From the NCBI GenBank assembly GCA_947652115.1, contig OX393568.1:18895012-18959011 (forward strand): a stretch of DNA of 64,000 bases, given 5' to 3'. This document shows positions 55,076 through 64,000 of this stretch, one piece after another (position 1 is the stretch's first letter; every line of letters begins with the position of its first letter). This DNA comes from Blastomussa wellsi (lineage: Eukaryota; Cnidaria; Anthozoa; Scleractinia; Plerogyridae). A model generated the notes under the pieces. That model searched no databases and had not been told where the DNA came from. It saw nothing but the letters and a program-made list of their open reading frames with translations. Position numbers and translations under genes: made by a program.

Positions 55076-55880
55076 AGGGCTAAAAGGTTAAGAAGATAAA
55101 AATGTCACGTTAGCGTGGTCAGTGCTTTGCCGACACATCTTGACCTTGCTATTCTGTCAGAGCAATAGTTTTTGAAAACATTTAGACAGCCCTCCAAATT
55201 AATTATAATAATTAATAAGAAAAGAAGCTAAGATAATGAAAACCTTATTGGTATGTCTGCGTCACCTATGTCTGACTGTCTAGTATAATGCGAATATTTT
55301 ATAGGCACGCGATGGTTTAAAATCTCTTCTAAGGTTTTTGTGCACAGTATTATGTTGCCTTTTGCCGATCATTAGAGGAATTTTGAAAGCCTTTTCCCGT
55401 TTAAGAAGCGGCACACATGATTTTCATTCTTGCATGATCGAGACAAAATCTAAGGTGCTTTGCACATCAAAACTATGCACGAGTTTAATCACATTGTTGT
55501 TTGGAAGACATGGATGCCCCTGTTAATGACTGGACAGCTGGACTTGTAAAATGCGTGCAGTGGCTATTGTCTGTTGTGGCAAAGCAAACGTGAGAGACGA
55601 ACCTGCAACGGATTTAGCTGTACCTACCTTAATTAAAATAAACCAAACCTCTAAACAATCCACAGGTCCGATCCAGTCAGGAAAGAGGAGTAGTTCATTT
55701 ATACTTCAATATGTACTTTATGCCACCAAGGGTGTACGTCTTGCGGATTTTGTAACCATAATAGTCAACAAAACCTCGCAGCAACTCACAATAATATCAA
55801 GTAAATTAAATTTGACCACAAAAACAAATTAATCAAAGGAGAGTGTGTTTTAATAATGCGTATAGATCCAACTACAGAAC
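55076..55880. other. Intergenic, no gene recognised
   Basis: Short open frames only, including one of 93 codons at 55551-55832 (plus) without a known domain. Confidence 0.4.
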
Positions 55881-55896
55881 ATGTAAACTAGTTGTT

Positions 55897-56030
55897 TCAG
55901 ATAAGAGAAACCTTCCTCTTTTCTGACGCCTTCACTCTGAAAATGTGGAAGCCCCTAAAAATATCCATTGAGCCTCGACGGTATTTCTCATTAAAAAGAA
56001 ACTATATCTACGTCAACAAAATAGGGAAAT
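55897..56030 (-). pseudogene. 3'-end relic of a GPCR copy (GPCR-3)
   Basis: On the minus strand FLFNEKYRRGSMDIFRGFHI, then FRVKASEKRKVSLI and a stop, aligns with FVLNEKYRRGLMDIFRGFHV and GRVKAPVK of the intact receptor. Upstream the match fades within about 40 bp. Only the start of the cytosolic tail survives. It lies about 1 kb from the intact gene's 3' end. Confidence 0.8.
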
Positions 56031-57027
56031 ATGTGAAATGCTAGCGTCTGCCCAAAAAATGGAAACAGTTTCTTAAGACGATCTCTATACATAAGCTTAA
56101 ATTACTACTTTTAAGTTCTTAAATTTTGCACATGATCGCGTGGCAGTGGAAATCCGCTTTAAGTCAATCCCAGGAACTGCCTTGATACTACTAAGTAGTC
56201 ACAAAAATCAAAAGTAAATGGTGAAAACAGAAATGGACCAGGGCTCTATTTGTAAACTCCATGCTGAAAATGAATGTTTGCGTCTCTACATTTGAAAATT
56301 TTCAAGCATGCATCGTTCTCACAATATTCCACGCGGTGCACTTTAGCATTTCAGATGAGTCTGAAGATCGATTTATGAATCTACTCTACCTAAAGCAAGA
56401 AGTAGCTATCTGCTCCGTAAAATAAAATTGTGGCAATTTACAAATGCCTGGAAAGGAGTAGTTGGCTAACCAGGGCACTAAGCCTTTTAAAAAGAAAATT
56501 TGTTAGTAAATATGAATATAAAATTATGCAAAATGATTATCCAAAAAGTTTCATCGAGTGCCTGATAGCTAACGGTACTTAATGACGCTAATTTTGCACG
56601 TTTTGTTGCGATTTTGCATCCGATACTACTTACGTATATTCATATGGAAGAAACGTTCTTAATAAGTAACAAACCCTTATATGTGTTTGGCATTTAAAGG
56701 AGTACGTCACGACATTCTGAGTCATATTTTTTTGCGTCGAACCAAATTACCCTTGAAATGTGGGAAACCTCTAAATAAAAGTTTACCAAGAAAGAAAAAC
56801 AACAAAGCAACAAAGGATGGTAAAGGATGCAGAAAACTAAGACGGATTACAAATAGCGAATTTAAAAATGAACCAACCATGACTATAGCTCCTTTAAATT
56901 TGGAATAAAAAACACGCTGATTCCACCTGATTTGCATATTATAGTAACTTGGACACGAAGCCTAATCTAGGCCAAAGTTTTCGTTTTGATGTTTGGTTCC
57001 CAACAAATAACAAGGAAACGAGTTGTT
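56031..57027. other. Intergenic between GPCR relic and intact GPCR
   Basis: AT-rich sequence. The 75-codon plus frame at 56681-56908 is basic (LPRKKNNKATKDGKG) and has no known domain. Confidence 0.4.
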
Positions 57028-58140
57028 TCAGACACGAGAAGCTTCTTGCTTCATTGTCACAAGTTGCGTGTCTTCAACTTTTACTGGCGCCTTCACTCTG
57101 CCGACGTGGAATCCCCTAAAAATATCCATTAAACCGCGACGGTATTTCTCATTTAAAACAAAATAAATGCATGGGTTCGCCGACGCATTTGAATATAGAA
57201 TAAAATGAGCTGCAAAGACAGCGTTTTCCATGCCACAAGGCATGATCCAATCCCAAACGAAATAAAACAGAATTCCAAAAAGGTTGATTGGGATTATACA
57301 GACTATGAAAGTAATGAGAATTACAATTATGATTTTCACTACTTTCGTGTCCTCTTTTAGCCTTCGTGATGTGACACAGCTTGAAGGACCCTTGCGTCTT
57401 GCAATTCCAGTCTTTTTGAGATTCAGGATAATGCCAGAATACAATATTGCAACAACACATGTTGGAAGAGCGATCTCACAAACAAATAATATAATATAGT
57501 AAGTTTCCTGTGATTGCCTTTCATCGAATTTGGGAGCCCAGCTTAGTGTACAGTACGTTTTCGCATCACGTATTGTTGTTCGAAAGATGTAAAAGTATAC
57601 CAAGTGAAGACCCATCGAAATTATCCATATGAGTGGTATGATAATTTTACAGACTCTGGTTGGCTTCATGACTTCTTTTCGCAATGGAAACACGATTGCT
57701 TTGTACCTGTCAATAGCTATGACTACAAGACTAAAAATTGACACTGCCGTAGAGATGTCTTGAAAGAAGGAAAGGCTTTTACACAGAACGGAACCCAAAA
57801 TGCCATCAATTAGCCACCTTCGAGGTTCAAGAATCGTTTCCGATATCTGCCGTGGTACAGCCAGTACTGTAATTAATATGTCCGAAACCGCCATATTGGC
57901 TATGAGATAGTTGGTAAGAGTTTGCAGGCGCTTGTTCCTCCTTATGATAGCAATGAGCAAGGAGTTTCCCAGGACTGAGAGCAGCCAAAGGGCACAGTAA
58001 CAGAATATTTTCACTCCCTTGGTTAGGCCTACATCGCTTTGGTACGGTTTACAGCCGTATTCTTTCAGCAGTGATGAAGCACTTGTACCACTAACGTTTT
58101 CGACTGATTTAACCGACGACAAAGCTGCAGCATTATCCAT
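57028..58140 (-). CDS. Class A (rhodopsin-like) GPCR, intact, neuropeptide-receptor type
   Basis: A single-exon frame of 370 residues. The N-terminus has one sequon (NVSG) and a KEYGCKPYQ stretch shared with the other copies. Seven helices are clear. Helix 1 has LGNSLLIAII, helix 2 NMAVSDILITVLAVP, helix 3 LCKSLSFFQDISTAV then DRY, helix 4 IPLIWIISMGLHLVYF, loop 2 TYCTLSWAPKF (disulfide to helix 3 Cys), helix 5 ALPTCVVAILYSGI, helix 6 VVKIIIVILITFIVCIIPIN and helix 7 NASANPCIYFVL (NPxxY). The tail is basic. The ligand is unknown; the pattern is closest to peptide receptors of the NPY/QRFP/galanin group. It is the only intact member of the local cluster. Confidence 0.92.
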   Translation of the reverse strand: MDNAAALSSVKSVENVSGTSASSLLKEYGCKPYQSDVGLTKGVKIFCYCALWLLSVLGNSLLIAIIRRNKRLQTLTNYLIANMAVSDILITVLAVPRQISETILEPRRWLIDGILGSVLCKSLSFFQDISTAVSIFSLVVIAIDRYKAIVFPLRKEVMKPTRVCKIIIPLIWIISMGLHLVYFYIFRTTIRDAKTYCTLSWAPKFDERQSQETYYIILFVCEIALPTCVVAILYSGIILNLKKTGIARRKGPSSCVTSRRLKEDTKVVKIIIVILITFIVCIIPINLFGILFYFVWDWIMPCGMENAVFAAHFILYSNASANPCIYFVLNEKYRRGLMDIFRGFHVGRVKAPVKVEDTQLVTMKQEASRV

Positions 58141-58151
58141 ACCTTTTCAAA

Positions 58152-58175
58152 TAAAATAAAATAAAATAAACGGCA
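58152..58175. repeat. (AAATA)n microsatellite
   Basis: Four AAATA units lie directly before the intact GPCR start codon (minus-strand 5' leader). Confidence 0.7.
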
Positions 58176-58329
58176 AAGCTATTTGTCTTATCTGCTGGAA
58201 AAGAAAGTTCAAAGCGAATTACCGTTCCTCATTATAATGATACCTGACTGTGAAGTTGAGAGGAAGCATCCGCTTTATTTCACCTCTTCCGAGTTTCTTT
58301 ATCGACGACGAAATAACTGCATTATAGAA

Positions 58330-59500
58330 ACTCTGGAAAATTCTAATTAATGTATCTGAAGCGAGCGAATATATAACGACCAGTTAAAGTTTCCGCCCTA
58401 AAGCGCTTTGTTCTTGTTTCCCTGCAGGCCTTCATAAACCATAGAGTTTCAAATTTGCACTAGTAACAATAAATATATTTACTTTTCTAGTGGTCGAATC
58501 CGATGGCCCAGTTATTCAAGTATCTCTTTGGCAAAAAAATAGAATATCAATAAACTAAACAAACATACAGATCAGAACATCTGTTGTTTTAACAAGCGAT
58601 CTCCGTGGGTTACACGAAAGTGCTAATAATTCGGTTTCTCTTGTTGAAACGCAACCACTTTAATTTCCTAATTGCAAAACCACTGAAATTGTAAAATGAG
58701 TACGTTTGATTTTGAGTACGTTTTTTTCTCGTTTATTTCAATAATACCTCGTTTAATCTTTCAGAATAACAAGCTGAAATCAAGCAGTGATGAAAGCCCG
58801 GTAATTTTTTTCTTTACTCTATCCCACGCGTTCCATGCAGGTTTCCTGTCGTAAAGCATTGTGTTTCATTTCCATCGTTACTGTGCAATTTGCACGCTTC
58901 TATTAAAGTGCCTATGACTGAGGTAAAACGACAAAATTATTAGAAACCCTGGAGATTGTAAAGAACTTAACTGAAAGCGAGCAAATATATAATGGCTGGT
59001 TTCAGTTTTCATCCGAAAGCGCTTTGTTTTTGTTTCCTTGTAAAACTTATTTTCAACTGCAAATTTATTCAAACATCATAGACTTTGCACCAGTAATACA
59101 AAAATATATTTGCTTTTCTAGTTGTCGAAACCCGTTGGCCATCTCTTTGTTTAAGGGGCTCAGAAATTATGAATGACGTCAACTTTGGTAATGTTTAATA
59201 TTGTTTACCAAGGAGGAAAAACCCAAAGATGTAACTGAGAAGACACAAGGACGGCTTTGAATGAGGAAGATTGTAAAATTTAGGCTAAACTTGTCAAAAT
59301 GTGTCTTCCGTGACAGAGCGCCATTAAATAATAGAATATCAATAAAAAAAAAACAAACATGCAAACTACGTGGGACCCACGACTGGGCAAATAATTCGGT
59401 TTTCTTTTGTTGAAACGCAATTATTTTTATTTGCTCATTGCAAAACAACTGAAATTGTAAAATGGGTATGTTGGGTTTGAGTACGGTAAAGATTAAAAAG
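58330..59500. repeat. Tandem duplication of the GPCR 5' flank
   Basis: 58370-58725 and 58965-59490 share many landmarks in the same order: GCGAGC(G/A)AATATATAA, CCGAAAGCGCTTTGTT or CCTAAAGCGCTTTGTT, TTGCAC(T/C)AGTAA, TTTTCTAGT(G/T)GTCGAA, AATAGAATATCAATAAA, ATAATTCGGTTT and AACGCAA...CACTGAAATTGTAAAATG. Divergence is noticeable. The second copy is about 170 bp longer. No coding. Confidence 0.7.
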
Positions 59501-60960
59501 CTGTACTTGTCACTGCCACATAAAAGATCTGGAACGAAATGCATTGTCATGGTATCAACAAAATAGGCACCATTTGGGGTATTTCAAAGGGTCCAATGGG
59601 GGGGATTCATGCTGACGTCATTGTTTACCTTTTTTCTCATTAGCATACGGCTTGGCGTACAGAAGATAACATGTTAGATGTGAATGGACTCCAAACAGTT
59701 AAAGAGCTAGTGAAATTTAGTATATGGTGAAATTTTTAGCTCTTTGCGTGTAACATTCAAGGAGAAATTGTCTTTCGAAAACTCCAAAATTTCTGGGTGG
59801 CAAAAGCGCTAATGAGCTCATACATTCTTTGTAAAATTTTGAGTTTTTAAACCCGCGTCAGACAAAAAGAATTCAATACATCGAGCTGAAATTGATTGGC
59901 AGAGTTAATCGTGCTATGAACTTTCAATATTCAGAACTGATTTATTTTGTAGCTCCATCCGAAACTGAATCGCTTATGCTAATGAGGCAAATATTGTAAA
60001 CAAGGATTCCCCTATACAATTGCCAAGTTTGAGCCCTTTTAGCAGCGCGGTCCTCAATTTATTCCTGATATTAAACCGCGCGGCCCTGGGCCGACGCGGT
60101 TCTTAATTTACCCGTGGATTTTTTTTCTGTCGGTGTGAAGACTTATACCTCCACTCGGCCACTAATTTAATGTCAATCAAGCAATTAATTGATTAATTAC
60201 TATCCAGCGCGCTTAAGGTCATTCCCCTGAAATAGAACTGACAATAGATTTTCGTTCAAACTTTGCCCATTTGTTGTTCATCGTAAGGGGATTAAAATTT
60301 TGTAATTAAAAAGAAGGGTCCCCATATTCGTTTAGGAGCAGGAGCACCTTGAAAATACCCCATAATTCGTTAAAATATCAGCTTCAGAAATGTTTTCATT
60401 TTACTAGCTTATGTCACGTCTTATGGGAGAAGAAAAAAATAGGGAGAAAACAAAACAAGGGAAAAACTATAGATATACTGTATCGCCTTCAAGGAACAAT
60501 TTAATATGTTTCATTATAAAAGCACGCATTTCCAGTCGACCTTGATTAAACTTGTTACTAGTATGCAGTGATCTCGAGACCACAATATCTGTTCAATAAG
60601 TTCATGTTTCTGTCGATTATTCATTTTTCTGCAAGGGGAATTTGTTTATATTCCTTTTATAGGAAGAAAGTGATTGCTAGTCTCAGAAAAAGGGTAAAAA
60701 AAATATAGGTCACCATACTCGTTTACGAGAAAACGACGATTTATCTCCTTCTCGAGCAAAGCTGTAAATAAAACGCCGCAGTTTTCTTTAGGTGCGCGCG
60801 CTGATGACGCAATAAATCGTGCGCAGTAAGGATGCGCAATGCAATACAGAGGAATGACCTTACATTAAAACGTCGATTAAATCTAGTTACTTCCGATGTG
60901 GTATAACCAAAGTATATATTGAGTTCAGTAACCCCTCTCCTTTCCTTGTGGTAGTATTCT
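59500..60960. other. Intergenic, repeat-derived
   Basis: This contains a CGCGGTCC...GGCCGACGCGG palindromic stretch at 60043-60105. The blocks 60155-60215 and 60900-60955 resemble 63350-63410 and 63440-63500 (CTCGGCCACTAATT, AATTACTATCCAGCGCGC, CAGTAACCCCTCT). No gene was found. Confidence 0.45.
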
Positions 60961-61020
60961 TTTGCTAGATTAAAGGGCTGTGCCCCTTACGCATGCACAG
61001 AAGAAACGTCTATATTGCAT

Positions 61021-61270
61021 AAAGGTACGCATTCTCGTCCCCAGAGGCCGCGATCCTTTTGGTCAGCACCAAGGAATCGAGACCTCTGGCCACCCCCAGC
61101 TGTGGGCATGCGCAGAGTACTCGTTCTGTAGTTTTCAGCCAATCAGAATTGTCAGATTCGACAATGAGTCCGTGATTCGCGGACTTCCAGTTTTGGAGAC
61201 GGCCAGAGGTCGTGATTCTTGGCGCTGACCAAAAGGATCGCGGCCTCTGGAGACGAGAATGAAAGGTACG
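61021..61270. mobile_element. MITE with 9-bp target duplication
   Basis: The element 61030-61261 (232 bp) starts CATTCTCGTC and ends GACGAGAATG. Its arms share CCAGAGGCCGCGATCCTTTT and continue through GGTCAGC.CCAAG. AAAGGTACG stands on both sides (61021-61029, 61262-61270). The 9-bp duplication and long inverted ends fit a Mutator-like group. The uninterrupted site occurs at 63553-63580. Confidence 0.85.
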
Positions 61271-61636
61271 CAATTTCGTTTTCTCTTGGGCAGCGGTAAG
61301 CAGTGATTAACTGGAACCACAGTTCAGAATATAACGTGTAGTACGCATGCGTCCTGCGTCCGTTGCAGAACAATCTCGAGGTCTGTGCTGAATGCTAGGG
61401 TAAAATGTTGCTAGCAAGGCCAGCCAATGAAACAGTCAAAAGTCCCCCCTATGCCCACACTCCTCCCCTCCTCCCACCTCCCCCCACGGGATTTACATTG
61501 ATAGGTGAACGTCGTAACGGTCGCTGTCCAATCGTTTTCCTAAATCAGCGGTCGGGGAACGTGGGCTCTGGGGATGAGATGGCAACGTTTAGTGGGGAGT
61601 GGAAACGAATAGTTTTGCCGTAACAAAAAAAACAAA

Positions 61637-61846
61637 ATGGCGTCTGGCGAGGCTCTTTCGAGACAGCGTTATTTCTCCTTACGAAATTCATTTAAGGATT
61701 TAAATCGAAAGAATACTCGGTCGCGGAGGAAATGCCGACGTCGAGATCTCTTAAAATGCGAGGAACTGCAGTTCTTTGAAGTCAGAAGTTTGAAGGTCGT
61801 CAAGCAAGAAATTTATACGGCTGGAAATTTACGGTACAGACTGTAG
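61637..61846 (+). CDS. Possible first exon or short ORF, function unknown
   Basis: ATG with a favourable context (AAACAAAATGG) starts MASGEALSRQRYFSLRNSFK, continuing as a very basic 69-residue frame (NTRSRRKCRRRDLLKCEEL) with stop TAG. A GT site (GAGCTGGTAAATG) lies beyond the stop at about 61904. The sequence around 61540-61900 is less AT-rich than its surroundings, as for a transcribed 5' exon. No family is recognised. It could be a 5' UTR with an upstream frame, or a real small protein. Confidence 0.35.
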   Translation: MASGEALSRQRYFSLRNSFKDLNRKNTRSRRKCRRRDLLKCEELQFFEVRSLKVVKQEIYTAGNLRYRL

Positions 61847-61909
61847 TCCCAACTTCGAACTTCAAACGGACTTTTCAGGACTTGCAAGATCGCTACGAGC
61901 TGGTAAATG

Positions 61910-63300
61910 TTATTGTTTATGTTAGATGTTGACTTCTTTCATAATAACTGTTGAACTGATCATTTCACATCTGAAATAATTCGACATGCAAAGCTGTATA
62001 TTTGCTCGATAGCATTCAGTTTGTAGACACCATTCGCTCAAATTACTTGTGCAGATTTCGTGCACAAATTAAAATCTAAAGTTTATTGTTTCTAACAGCA
62101 AATGTATCGTTTATTTCAATCTGTGGTAGTTTTTTCTTTGACAAATTTGGATAAAAGACTTGAAATTAATAATTATTTGATCCTGGTATTTATTGACAAG
62201 TCAAGAGAAGCGTGTAAATATTTTAGCTGACAAATACTCAATGAGCAACTGTCTGCAAAATCACATTGAGCAGAGAGCCAAATTTTACCTTTGGGAATAT
62301 TAAAATATTCAATCTATGGGTACGTTAAATTTTGTGTAGTCAGCTGTTTCCATTCGCATGAAATCATGCTAAATATACAAAAATTTACTTGCCAGGCCAT
62401 TCAAAATTTTGAACCCCAAAACTGGGGACACATTTTTAGCTGTTACGGACAATAATTTAATCAGCTCGGAGTGAACACCTTGACCATCGAAAGTTTTTCT
62501 TTTATGGCAAAAGGTGTGGTTGCATGGATGTTTGGGAACTAAGCTAGGTAAAGTAATGCACTGGAGGATGTCAATTATGTGTGAACAGAAATACTGTTCT
62601 AGTTTACCTGTTTGCCATTTCTGTGGTGTGAAAAACTTCCATTTTTGGAACATTCCAAGCTTCACTTAGTAGTGAGTACAGTCCTCGCTTGGTCAATAAG
62701 ATGTTTATTACATGGCCAACCGGAAACTTCAATTTGCTTAAGGACACTGCTTCACTCTCGCTGACATTTTGTTTGTGAATGGCGATGAGCTGAACTTAAA
62801 TTTGCAAAATTTGGTTGTATCTTTACTTTTTATTCTTGTCAAGCTTTTTTAATATTCCATTTAGTATTTTTAGACGAAAGGAGACAATGTGTTCCTTTTT
62901 GTTTTGTAACTTTCTGACCATTTGCCAATTCTTGCCATCCAAGATGGCCACCACTAAATCAAACCATTAATTTTGAGAGTTTAATCAAAGCTTTGAGTTT
63001 TGTAGGACAAAGCAATCAAACACTGGAGCAACTAAAAACCTGTTCAAAACATTTTTGTATAATTGCTTTGATGTCAGACAAATTGATGACGAATGCAAAT
63101 AATGTGATGAAATTATTTGCATATGTAACCATTTCATTATAAAAATAGTCGTCGTCATCAAATCCACTTGTACTGCTTTATGTTTTATATTACTACACAT
63201 CTTTGCCAAGTTTGGGCTAAAAATTCAAATCTCCTGACATTTTTATTAGGTCAATATATGCAAATTAGGCCCATGCAAAACCTCTATAGCGCGGTTACAA
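61910..63300. other. No recognised gene; one 98-codon minus frame
   Basis: The minus frame 62369-62665 (KWQTGKLEQYFCSHIIDILQ...) is fairly complex in composition but matches no family I know. The rest is AT-rich. Confidence 0.3.
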
Positions 63301-63309
63301 GCTCTAAGA

Positions 63310-63740
63310 GGTTTTTGTTTTTTTGTCGTTGACCAGACTGATGCTCCCGCTCGGCCACTAATTAAACGTCAATTATAACGATTAGTTGACTAATTAATTA
63401 ATTATCCAGCGCGCGTAAGTTAAAACGCCCTTTAAATATAACTACTTCTGAATACATATCAGCAAGATATATTGATTCAGTAACCCCTCTGCTTTCCTTG
63501 TTCATTTTAAAGAAGCGCTGTGCTCTTAACGCATGTGCAGATGAAACGTCCATATTACATAAAGGACGCAACCTCGTTTTCTCTTGGGCAGCGATCTGGA
63601 ATGATTGGGTTGTTTGGGAGAATACAACGTATAGTGCGCATGTGGAACAATTTGAAAATTAATATCTGCGCTCAAGGGTGCTGTTTATTTCAACTAACGT
63701 CACGTTTTGGCAAACATATCGTATAGGCCGCTGTCCAGTG
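63310..63740. repeat. Direct copy of the 60.15-61.4 kb flank without the MITE
   Basis: CGGCCACTAATTAAACGTCA, ATTATCCAGCGCGC, CAGTAACCCCTCTGCTTTCC, ACGCATG(T)GCAGA(A)GAAACGTC, CATAAAGGACGCAACCTCGT and TTTTCTCTTGGGCAGCG occur in the same order as at 60155-61310. The copy lacks the 232-bp insertion. Confidence 0.75.
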
Positions 63741-64000
63741 TTGTAACCCTTGTACCGAAAAAGACGTGTGTGCTGGAGCTTTCTCTCGGACGTGCCAGTT
63801 AAATATTTTCACGACACTTTCGTGACTAAATATGCGGGATTTTAGTGGCAAATTTTGTAAACAGAGAGGAAACAGATATAACGTCTGTACTACGCTTCGA
63901 AATGTCTTTCGAACAGGATATTTTTTGATTCGGTCCGTTTGTTATTTTTGGGGAAGCAACCTTCGTTTTTAATAGCACAACAAGAATTTTCGTGTTGAAA
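63741..64000 (+). other. Right edge; short frame MRDFSGKFCKQRGNRYNVCT
   Basis: A 47-codon frame begins at about 63831 (ATGCGGGATTTTAGTGG) and ends at a TAA near 63974. It has no known domain and is too short to call. Nothing else is seen. Confidence 0.25.

Overview
The window is eukaryotic nuclear DNA, AT-rich and intron-rich, with many small foldback elements, tRNA-derived SINE pieces and decayed LINEs. The gene content is a D8C/VWDE-type secreted protein, a polycystin-1-like protein with a discoidin domain, a PAN-domain exon and tandem class A GPCRs. Together with the repeat types this points to an anthozoan, most likely a stony coral. That placement is inference from gene and repeat style, not from a database search.

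Layout. (1) 457-3197, minus strand: the first three exons of a secreted D8C-domain (VWDE/OIT3-like) protein that runs off the left edge. (2) 3.2-10.5 kb: intergenic DNA with MITEs, an RT relic and diverged repeated blocks. (3) 10567-36794, minus strand: a complete 17-exon polycystin-1-like gene. I joined the exons at canonical GT/AG sites with matching phases. The sum is 10,254 nt, which gives 3,417 residues and a stop. Domain order is signal peptide, F5/8C discoidin, Pro/Thr linker, PKD-like repeats, REJ, GPS, membrane helix, PLAT, polycystin channel, then a long acidic/Ser-rich tail. (4) 39140-39520, minus strand: a signal/anchor plus PAN (apple) exon next to a 200-base assembly gap. (5) 42-58.1 kb: a cluster of related class A GPCRs. 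One is intact (57028-58140), one is full length with a single in-frame stop (49144-50256), one is frameshifted (44097-45243), and there are two decayed fragments. (6) 51.2-54.6 kb: a degenerate LINE with a nested insertion and an exact 87-bp in-frame triplication. (7) 58.1-64 kb: duplicated non-coding blocks, a MITE with a paralogous empty site, and a possible first exon at 61637.

How the genes relate. The polycystin-1-like protein should be a large surface receptor, cleavable at the GPS, with an 11-helix channel-like C-terminus. The GPCR cluster looks like a birth-and-death family in which only one member here keeps a full frame. Most of the remaining DNA is repeat-derived. No real tRNA, rRNA or CRISPR feature was seen.
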